A stretch of DNA of 44,769 bases, taken from the NCBI GenBank assembly GCA_902794895.1, contig CADBIY010000011.1, positions 1 to 44,769 of the forward strand. The letters run 5' to 3'. Positions 39,261 through 44,769 of this stretch are shown here, piece by piece. A program made the position numbers and the translations under genes. The DNA is from Candidatus Avelusimicrobium vaccinum (GTDB lineage Bacteria > Elusimicrobiota > Elusimicrobia > Elusimicrobiales > Elusimicrobiaceae). Position 1 is the first letter of the stretch. Every line of letters starts with the position of its first letter. The notes below the pieces were generated by a model, which saw only the letters and a list, made by a program, of their open reading frames with translations, did no database searches and was not told where the DNA came from.

Positions 39261-40028
39261 ATGAAAAAATTGGTAGGAATTACACTCATTTGTTTATTGG
39301 CTATTTCTAGTGCGCATGCCTCCCGTCAGTGGGACGATTTCGGCAGTCATGTAACGGCCAAGAATGTGCGTGCTTTTACAAAAGATCTAGGCGGCCTTAT
39401 CGGTTCCGGTACATATACGACCGGCCGTATTTTGGGTTGGGGCGGATTTCAAATCGGTCCTCGGGCCGGCATGATTTTTAAAATGAGCCAAGGATTAGGA
39501 GATACAGAAGCCGAACGCAATCAAACGGCCTTGGGGGATCGTGATGAAGTGGGGTCCGTTTTTAGCCCCTGGTTGCAAGCGGATATCGGAATGCCGTTTC
39601 GCATTGATGGTTTTATTCGTGCCAGCAGTTATGAAGGGCTAACAATTGCAGGCGGGGGATTACGTTGGGGGGTTACACGCCCGAGTGAAATTTTGGGTTC
39701 TTTACAGCCTATGTTGGTGGTAGCAGCACACAGTGCCAGCGCACAAGATTTTTCCGCTACGCATTATAATGCCAGTTTGGTTTTATCTATGAAATTTAAA
39801 TATTTTGTGCCGTATATTGGTGGAGGGGTGGATTATACTACGCTCAATATTGGTAACGGGATAGGGCCACAAGCCATTGATTTACGCGGAAGCCGCGAAC
39901 ATACCACCACCGCCCGGGCGACGGCCGGTTTTAATTTCAAATTGCCGTCTTATTTGGACTTAAGTTTGGCTGCTAATTATGCGTATTATGGTTTGGGTGC
40001 GGAAGCATCGCTTTCGTTTCGGTTTTAA
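39261..40028 (+). CDS. Probable outer-membrane beta-barrel protein
   Basis: A 255-residue exported protein: signal peptide MKKLVGITLICLLAISSAHA, then mature SRQWDD. The second half alternates polar and hydrophobic residues with frequent aromatic and Gly residues (FVPYIGGGVDYTTLNIGNGI, YLDLSLAANYAYYGLGAEAS) and ends in SLSFRF, with a C-terminal Phe as is usual for outer-membrane barrels recognised by BamA. An in-frame ATG at 39234 immediately follows the DUF192 stop and would add nine residues; ATG 39261 gives a normal signal peptide. Function unknown. Confidence 0.7.
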   Translation: MKKLVGITLICLLAISSAHASRQWDDFGSHVTAKNVRAFTKDLGGLIGSGTYTTGRILGWGGFQIGPRAGMIFKMSQGLGDTEAERNQTALGDRDEVGSVFSPWLQADIGMPFRIDGFIRASSYEGLTIAGGGLRWGVTRPSEILGSLQPMLVVAAHSASAQDFSATHYNASLVLSMKFKYFVPYIGGGVDYTTLNIGNGIGPQAIDLRGSREHTTTARATAGFNFKLPSYLDLSLAANYAYYGLGAEASLSFRF

Positions 40029-40035
40029 AAGATGG

Positions 40036-40063
40036 TTGTAAAATAAAAAATTTAAATTAAACT
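40036..40063 (+). promoter_or_regulatory. Possible promoter of the 165-aa pilin gene
   Basis: TTGTAA (40036-40041) and TAAACT (40058-40063), 16-base spacer. Both boxes are imperfect. A strong AAGGAGGT ribosome site follows before ATG 40092. Confidence 0.35.
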
Positions 40064-40091
40064 ATTAGTATCTTTGGAGGAAGGAGGTCTT

Positions 40092-40589
40092 ATGCAGAAA
40101 GGTTTTACTTTAATTGAATTATTAGTGGTAGTGCTTATTATTGGCATCTTAGCGGCGGTTGCTTTGCCCCAATACGAAAAGGCTGTGATGAAATCTCGTA
40201 CGACGGAAATTGTTACATTTGCTTCCAATGTAACACGGGGTATTGAGATTGCTATGCTGGAGTCCGGAGGGGTTCCTGCGGGATTGAAATTAGAGGATTT
40301 AACGCTTGATTATAGTAATTCAGTAACTTGTTCCAGTTTAAATTGTACCGCAAAAAACGGCAAGTGGAGTGCCATATTGCAGTCATATGCGCCAGTGATG
40401 GAGGTATGGCAATTACTTATTACACCGTCTGCTGACACCTTTGGGACTGCAACGATGGGGGTTGCCTATATGCCGGGCGGAGTGATGACCTTCCAATGTG
40501 AATATGGTAAAAATTCTTCTAAGGGGAAGACCTTTTGCGATGCGGTGCACTCACTGGATAGCCGGTATACGTTAGTACAGGGAAACTAA
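40092..40589 (+). CDS. Type IV pilin-like protein
   Basis: A 165-residue prepilin with a very short leader (MQKG) and the cleavage site G|FTLIELLVVVLIIGILAAV, followed by VALPQYEKAVMKSRTTEIVT. The globular domain has cysteines in TCSSLNCTAKNGKW and FQCEYGK...FCDAV. The N-terminal helix is nearly identical to that of the other pilin (31822), while the globular parts differ, the pattern of a family of minor or variable pilins spread over the genome. AAGGAGGT precedes the ATG. Ends before a bidirectional terminator. Confidence 0.9.
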   Translation: MQKGFTLIELLVVVLIIGILAAVALPQYEKAVMKSRTTEIVTFASNVTRGIEIAMLESGGVPAGLKLEDLTLDYSNSVTCSSLNCTAKNGKWSAILQSYAPVMEVWQLLITPSADTFGTATMGVAYMPGGVMTFQCEYGKNSSKGKTFCDAVHSLDSRYTLVQGN

Positions 40590-40602
40590 TAGTTTTCTAT
40601 AG

Positions 40603-40635
40603 AAAAAAGCCCCGGATTTTCCCGGGGCTTTTTTA
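40603..40635. terminator. Bidirectional terminator between convergent genes
   Basis: AAAAAAGCCCCGG (40603-40615) and CCGGGGCTTTTTT (40622-40634) form a perfect stem with an A-run on one side and a T-run on the other, serving the pilin gene (+) and the DJ-1/PfpI gene (-, which ends at 40633). Confidence 0.92.
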
Positions 40636-41169
40636 TTTGTAATAAATACTTTTTTTCACTTCATCTGCTTTGGCCTTACCCAATAATTTTTCGACAATTG
40701 CAAAGGCAAAATCAATGGTTGCTGCGGCGGACTGTCCCGTGATAATGCTTCCATCCGTTTGGGCATAACCATCGGTAAAGGTTCCGCCGAAATCTTTGTT
40801 CATCGCCGTAAAGCAGGTATATCTTTTCCCTTTTAAAAAACCTTTTTCGCCTAAAATTGTAGGGGAGGCACAAATGGCAGCGATTACTTTTCCTTCCTTG
40901 TTAAATGTTTCCAACAACTGTGCAACGTGTGCATTTGTTTTCAAAACCTGATAACCGGGTCCGCCCGGCAACACAAGCGCTGCATAGGCGGACGGTTCAA
41001 GTTGGGTAAAAGGTTTAAGGCGGGTACAGGTTACACCAAACCGTCCCGTAGTATCCTGATCTGATACTGCAAATAAATCTACGTCCAGGCCGGATCTTTT
41101 TAAAATAGCATAAGTGCCCAGGGCTTCTATTTCTTCAAATCCGTCTGCCAGTAATAAACAAACTTTCAT
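40633..41169 (-). CDS. DJ-1/PfpI (ThiJ) family protein
   Basis: A 178-residue protein of the DJ-1/PfpI superfamily, reported in other bacteria as chaperone, glyoxalase-like or deglycase-type stress proteins. It has the N-terminal LLADGFEEIEALGTYAILKR with the acidic residue, VLPGGPGYQVL, and the nucleophile elbow VIAAICASPTILGEKG with Cys100. Length and motifs fit the YajL/DJ-1 branch. Ribosome site AAGGAGAAAA. A terminator lies between metK and this gene, so it may have separate or read-through expression. Substrate unknown. Confidence 0.9.
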   Translation of the reverse strand: MKVCLLLADGFEEIEALGTYAILKRSGLDVDLFAVSDQDTTGRFGVTCTRLKPFTQLEPSAYAALVLPGGPGYQVLKTNAHVAQLLETFNKEGKVIAAICASPTILGEKGFLKGKRYTCFTAMNKDFGGTFTDGYAQTDGSIITGQSAAATIDFAFAIVEKLLGKAKADEVKKSIYYK

Positions 41170-41181
41170 TTTTCTCCTTTA

Positions 41182-41207
41182 TAAAAACGCCCCACCGGGG
41201 GGCGTTT
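41182..41207 (-). terminator. Terminator of metK
   Basis: On the - strand AAACGCCCC and GGGGCGTTT (arms 41199-41207 and 41185-41193) form a hairpin followed by T-rich sequence (TTTTTAT), 3 bases after the metK stop. Confidence 0.85.
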
Positions 41208-41209
41208 AA

Positions 41210-42370
41210 TTATTTAATTGCTTTTTTTAAAACTTCTATTTTGTCGGTCTTTTCCCAGGGGAACTCTTTACGGCCGAAGTGCCCGAAAGAAGCCGTTTGC
41301 AAATAAATAGGCGCGCGTAATTTAAAATGCTCAATAATTCCGCGCGGTGTAAGCGGGAAGATTTTGCGGGCCCACGCGGCTAATTGCTCATCCGGAAGCA
41401 CTCCGGTTTCATGCGTATCCACATAAAAACCGACGGGTTCTTCGCGTCCGATCGCATAAGCAAGTTGAACGGTGCATTCTTGGGCCAGTTTGGCTGCTAC
41501 AATATTTTTGGCAATATAGCGTGCCATGTAAGCGGCGGAGCGGTCCACTTTTGTAGGATCTTTCCCCGAGAAGGCACCTCCTCCGTGCGGGCAGCGGCCT
41601 CCGTAAGTGTCTACAATAATTTTGCGACCGGTCAGCCCGGTGTCGGACTGCGGCCCCCCGATTACAAATTTACCGGTAGGATTGATATAAATTTTGGTAT
41701 TTTTATCAGCCCAATCTTTAATAATCGGCCAGATAGCGGCATCGGCGATTTGTTTTTTAGATTTTTCGGTAATTTGGTTGCCGGTTTTATCTAAAATGGC
41801 TTCAGTGTGTTGGGTGGAAACTACCACGGTGTCTACCCGCAAGGGCTTGCCGTCTTGATATTCTACGGTTACTTGGCTCTTAGCATCCGGCCCTAAATAA
41901 GGAAGAATTTTTTTTGTGCGGACGGTTTCCAATTTTTTCAAAATCTCGTGTGAAAGCACCAAGGAAAGCGGCATAAATTCTTTCGTTTCGTTAACGGCAT
42001 AACCTACCATCAGCCCCTGATCTCCGGCCCCACCGATATCTACGCCCTGGCTGATATCCGGGGATTGCTTGCCGATTACATTAACCACAGCACAAGTATT
42101 TCCGTTGAAGCCGAATTGGGCGTTATCGTAGCCGATATTTTTAATTACATCCCGGGCAATTTGTTCTACATCTACCCACGTACGGGTGGTAATTTCACCG
42201 CCGACAATTACTAAACCGCGTGTGATGTACGTTTCACAAGCAACACGGGCCGTTTTATCTTTTTTTAAGATTTCATCTAAAATAGCGTCGGAAATTTGGT
42301 CGCATACTTTATCCGGGTGGCCTTTAGATACGGACTCGGAGGTAAAAAAACATTTTCCTTGTTTAATCAT
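41210..42370 (-). CDS. metK: S-adenosylmethionine synthetase
   Basis: Makes S-adenosylmethionine from methionine and ATP (EC 2.5.1.6). The 386-residue product has [20 protein letters not shown] at the N-terminus, the signature [12 protein letters not shown], the phosphate-binding [20 protein letters not shown], and the conserved end REEFPWE-like [12 protein letters not shown]. Length is standard. It supplies SAM to methyltransferases such as RsmA and feeds methylthioadenosine to MtnP. ATG 42370 follows AGGAG; the leader is about 30 bases from the TATAAT at 42406. Confidence 0.97.
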   Translation of the reverse strand: MIKQGKCFFTSESVSKGHPDKVCDQISDAILDEILKKDKTARVACETYITRGLVIVGGEITTRTWVDVEQIARDVIKNIGYDNAQFGFNGNTCAVVNVIGKQSPDISQGVDIGGAGDQGLMVGYAVNETKEFMPLSLVLSHEILKKLETVRTKKILPYLGPDAKSQVTVEYQDGKPLRVDTVVVSTQHTEAILDKTGNQITEKSKKQIADAAIWPIIKDWADKNTKIYINPTGKFVIGGPQSDTGLTGRKIIVDTYGGRCPHGGGAFSGKDPTKVDRSAAYMARYIAKNIVAAKLAQECTVQLAYAIGREEPVGFYVDTHETGVLPDEQLAAWARKIFPLTPRGIIEHFKLRAPIYLQTASFGHFGRKEFPWEKTDKIEVLKKAIK

Positions 42371-42405
42371 GTAAAAACTCCTAAAGGGGAACTTATAATT
42401 ACCCT

Positions 42406-42411
42406 ATTATA
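42406..42411 (-). promoter_or_regulatory. -10 box of metK
   Basis: TATAAT on the - strand (42411 down to 42406), about 35 bases before the start codon. TTGTGA upstream is a possible -35 but at a long spacing of 20 bases. No S-box or other SAM riboswitch is visible in the short leader. Confidence 0.5.
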
Positions 42412-42456
42412 TCATTTTATTCTTCTTTACTTCACAAGATAGAAGCGCAAAAGAAA

Positions 42457-42762
42457 TTATTTTGTTTTTTTAGCAGGTTTTCGAACACGGATTTTTTTAG
42501 TTTTACGGCATTTGTCGCAAAACAGATGATGTCCGCTTATTTCACGCGGTAATTTTTTCCCGCATTCAATACAAAAGTAATCTTTCCGTTTTTTAGCATA
42601 GCGAACTTTTGCTTTCTTCAACACTTCTTCTTTGTGTTCTGCGTAATAATTGTTCGCATAAGCCAGTAAGCGTTTGCGGTTTTTGCGGTAAAATGCCTGT
42701 TGGGCCTGTTTAATTTCCGCTAAGGTTTTTTTCGTTCTGGTTTTGGTTGTTTTTTTCGGCAT
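42457..42762 (-). CDS. Small zinc-ribbon protein, very basic
   Basis: A 101-residue, Lys/Arg-rich protein with one Cys4 knuckle pair: Cys64-x2-Cys67 and Cys82-x2-Cys85 (CIECGKK, FCDKC). The N-terminal half is helical with many aromatic residues (RLLAYANNYYAEHKEEVLKK). Basic and zinc-binding, it probably contacts nucleic acid or the ribosome; no family name is claimed. AAGGAG precedes ATG 42762. The gene starts inside the last 53 bases of the upstream M20 peptidase gene in another frame, so the two overlap and are translationally linked. Confidence 0.7.
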   Translation of the reverse strand: MPKKTTKTRTKKTLAEIKQAQQAFYRKNRKRLLAYANNYYAEHKEEVLKKAKVRYAKKRKDYFCIECGKKLPREISGHHLFCDKCRKTKKIRVRKPAKKTK

Positions 42763-44242
42763 AAGTTTCTCCTTGTTGTGGTAAAGTAGAAAAATCGGTT
42801 TCGGTTGCTGTTCGGGCTAAACTGGGGAAAGACAGTAAATCTTTTCCGTAAGCAAAATTGAAAACAATCCCTGCAATAAAACGGACTTGACGGAAGAAAT
42901 CTTCTTCCCGGATAAATTCATTAGTCATATGGGCTGTATTTTCCGCCATAGGGTTCATTTCCGGCCCCAAGCCATAGGTGATTACGCCTAAGCGCCGTAA
43001 AAATTCGTTATCGCCGGAAGCGGGGCTCAATCCGGGAACGGTAATGGCCCCGGGCCATAATTTTTGGGCAGTCAGTTCAATAGAAGCAAATAACTCGTCC
43101 GTTCCGTCCATGGGAGTAGGGAAAGGAAGTTGGGGCCGTTCGACCATTTCCAAAGTAATATGGGGATCTTCTTTAAATAAATCGGATAAATTCGCAAACA
43201 ACTCATCCGGGTCGGAATTCGGTAATAAGCGTATATTAATCAAGGCACTTGCATGGGCGCTGGTAGAACTGGCATCCTGGCTGCTGGCGGATAACAAGGT
43301 GGGGGATAGCGTATCTTTCAGTTGAGAACGGAAAAAAGGATCCTGGGCCATTACTTGAGCCGCTGCTTGGAGGTTTTGTTCGGAACCGTCTAATAAAAAC
43401 CGGATCGTGGTTTTCCCGTCCTCATCTTGTAAGGGAAGAATGGCCTTAAAGAAGGCACGGGCTGGTGCGGTTAATTTCGCAGGCGGGTCGTAGGATTCAA
43501 TTTTCGCCAGGGCTTGGGAAAGTACGTAAACGGCGTTTTCCTGAACCGGAACAGAGGTATGTCCTTCTTGTCCATGAGCGGTTATTTTTACGTCCATATA
43601 CATTTTGGTAGAGGCTTCCGCAAAAACAAGGGGAGTCCCTTCGTCTGTGCGGATAATACCACCCCCTTCGTTGAGTGCATATCCGGGGGCGATTTTATTC
43701 CAATAGGTGTCTTCCAGCCAACGCAAGCCGGCTTCACTACCGGATTCTTCGCCGGATGTGGCCAAAAAGATAATATCACGCTCCGGGCGTTGGGGTTGCC
43801 CGGCCAGCCAAGTGAATAACGATAAATAAGCGGCTGTATAGTTTTTTGCATCCGTGGCCCCTAAGCCGTAAATACGGCCTTCTTGCTCGGTGGCTTGAAA
43901 AGGCGGAAAGGTCCAACCTTCCGCAGGGGATACGGTGTCCAAATGGGAAATGAGTAACAACGGCTTTTTATTGGGATCTGTCCCCGGGATGCGCGCCATT
44001 AGGTTGGCACGGCCTTTGACCGGAATGAATATTTCCCAATCTATTTTGTGTTTGTTAAATTCTTTATAAATATACCGCGCGGCCTTTAATTCTTGCGGAT
44101 TAGGCATAGAAGTATTAATGCCGATTAAACGCATCAAATGGGTTTTGGCTTGTTGTTCTATTTCTTTCCAAGCCGATTCTTGCGCTTGGAGGGGTCCAAT
44201 CGCCGCGGCTAAAAAGACAAGTACGAAAATCCAATTTTTCAT
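42710..44242 (-). CDS. Exported M20-family metallopeptidase
   Basis: A 510-residue zinc peptidase of the M20/ArgE/DapE/carboxypeptidase group. After a signal peptide (MKNWIFVLVFLAAAIGPLQA|QE) come the metal ligand motifs LLISHLDTVSP, YGLGATDAKNY, the catalytic and ligand glutamates in ATSGEESGSEAGL, a dimerisation domain (ITAHGQEGHTSVP), and the last histidine in ENTAHMTNEF. Export is unusual for soluble amino-acid-metabolism members and suggests peptide digestion in the periplasm. ATG 44242 overlaps the stop of the upstream DUF192 gene (ATGA); GTG 44251 is a possible longer start. The last 40 residues are polar (QNQNEKN) and overlap the zinc-ribbon gene. Confidence 0.9.
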   Translation of the reverse strand: MKNWIFVLVFLAAAIGPLQAQESAWKEIEQQAKTHLMRLIGINTSMPNPQELKAARYIYKEFNKHKIDWEIFIPVKGRANLMARIPGTDPNKKPLLLISHLDTVSPAEGWTFPPFQATEQEGRIYGLGATDAKNYTAAYLSLFTWLAGQPQRPERDIIFLATSGEESGSEAGLRWLEDTYWNKIAPGYALNEGGGIIRTDEGTPLVFAEASTKMYMDVKITAHGQEGHTSVPVQENAVYVLSQALAKIESYDPPAKLTAPARAFFKAILPLQDEDGKTTIRFLLDGSEQNLQAAAQVMAQDPFFRSQLKDTLSPTLLSASSQDASSTSAHASALINIRLLPNSDPDELFANLSDLFKEDPHITLEMVERPQLPFPTPMDGTDELFASIELTAQKLWPGAITVPGLSPASGDNEFLRRLGVITYGLGPEMNPMAENTAHMTNEFIREEDFFRQVRFIAGIVFNFAYGKDLLSFPSLARTATETDFSTLPQQGETYAEKNNQNQNEKNLSGN

Positions 44243-44676
44243 TCGTTCCACGTAAAACGGAGTTCTGCGCCCTGCGTAACCCCGTGCCGTTGGGCAGTTT
44301 TGGCAGCAAGTTCTAATACGTATTTACCGTATCCGGCGGAATAAGCCACCTCGCTGTCGGGCGTATAAGTGTACGAGTGGGGCACTTGCGGGTCTACTAA
44401 AATAACCCGTTTATCGGCTCCCAGATACACAATATCTAAATCGACCAGCGTGTTTTTCATCCAAAATAATTGGTCAGTTTCTTCTTCAAATGGAAATAAC
44501 ATCCCTTCGTTTTCGGGCAAATGTTTAACAAACATCAGTCCGCGTTGTTGTTTTTGCGGAGTGTCGGCCACGCGTGCTTGCACGGTAAATCCGTCCGGCA
44601 GTGTAACCGGAACTGTTTTGTAGGAAGTGCATCCAACCAGGGTAAGTAATAAAAATACCGGAAAAAAATATTTCAT
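44239..44676 (-). CDS. DUF192 lipoprotein
   Basis: A 145-residue DUF192 (UPF0127) protein with a lipoprotein signal peptide: MKYFFPVFLLLTLVGC with lipobox LVGC and Cys16 as the lipidated residue. The domain has TPQKQQRGLMFVKHLPENEG, the central FWMKNTLVDLDIVYLGADKR and the end TQGAELRF. It is a second DUF192 gene in this window; the first (38883) lacks a signal. The M20 peptidase gene follows with an ATGA overlap. The start lacks a ribosome site and has an extended -10 box six bases upstream, so the mRNA may be leaderless. Confidence 0.9.
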   Translation of the reverse strand: MKYFFPVFLLLTLVGCTSYKTVPVTLPDGFTVQARVADTPQKQQRGLMFVKHLPENEGMLFPFEEETDQLFWMKNTLVDLDIVYLGADKRVILVDPQVPHSYTYTPDSEVAYSAGYGKYVLELAAKTAQRHGVTQGAELRFTWNE

Positions 44677-44682
44677 ACAACC

Positions 44683-44691
44683 AGTGTAGCA
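44683..44691 (-). promoter_or_regulatory. Extended -10 promoter six bases before the DUF192 lipoprotein gene
   Basis: On the - strand TGCTACACT (44691 down to 44683) is a TGn-extended -10 box. Six bases (GGTTGT) separate it from ATG 44676. No Shine-Dalgarno sequence lies between. Confidence 0.5.
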
Positions 44692-44756
44692 TTTTTACAA
44701 AAAAAAGAAAAGTATGTTTTTCTTTTTTAAAAAAGTTTAGTCGGTAAAAAAAGGGC

Positions 44757-44762
44757 TTGACA
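44757..44762 (+). promoter_or_regulatory. Possible -35 box cut by the window edge
   Basis: TTGACA at 44757-44762 on the + strand, seven bases from the end. The matching -10 would lie outside the window, for a gene to the right. Confidence 0.35.
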
Positions 44763-44769
44763 GGTTTTT

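Noticed and set aside
42371-42420. SAM riboswitch upstream of metK
   Set aside because: The leader from the TATAAT box to the ATG is only about 35 bases, too short for any SAM riboswitch class.

Overview
The window looks like chromosomal DNA of a Gram-negative-type (diderm) bacterium, most likely a member of the Elusimicrobiota (Elusimicrobium-like). This taxonomic call is an inference. It rests on the GFTLIELLVVVLIIGILA-type pilins scattered as single genes, the Tad-like pilus locus, lipoprotein and outer-membrane-barrel signatures, and the mix of housekeeping genes. No rRNA or tRNA gene, CRISPR array or transposase was seen.

Positions 1-13638 hold a Tad/Flp-type pilus locus on the + strand. 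It has a CpaF-type ATPase (cut by the left window edge), a TadB-like platform protein with an added exported N-terminal domain, TadC, a TadD-like TPR protein, a membrane sensor without a kinase domain, a small membrane protein, a secreted thioredoxin-fold protein, and three two-component genes (histidine kinase, receiver-kinase hybrid, LuxR-type regulator). It ends with a 59-residue Flp-like pilin and two TadE/TadG-like pseudopilins. Secretin, prepilin peptidase and TadZ genes are not in the window and may lie upstream.

A 477-base gap (13639-14115) holds a terminator, a pair of inverted 28-bp palindromic units and a textbook sigma70 promoter. The promoter drives a six-gene block (14116-24849) of large, low-complexity, membrane-anchored proteins that I cannot assign to any known family. 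Two are clear paralogues (540 and 511 aa, each with one N-terminal and three or four C-terminal membrane segments) separated by an 89-aa membrane/coiled-coil protein. Three others (497, 531 and 1299 aa) are single-pass proteins with Gly/Ala-rich linkers and cysteine-bearing outer domains. The last gene has its own promoter and a two-hairpin leader. This block, directly behind the pilus locus, is the best candidate for an undescribed system, perhaps a surface or secretion structure used with the Tad machine.

The right-hand part (24946-44676) is more ordinary: a TPR protein with rsmA, ftcD, a cold-shock protein, a MATE transporter, mtnP, two separate type IV pilin-like genes, dacB, tandem Xaa-Pro-peptidase-like genes with efp, a DJ-1/PfpI protein, metK, an M20 peptidase and two DUF192 genes. 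Four genes here have a TATAAT-like box only 6-8 bases before the ATG and no Shine-Dalgarno sequence, which suggests leaderless mRNAs. Genes of the pilus and unknown operons mostly have clear Shine-Dalgarno sequences.
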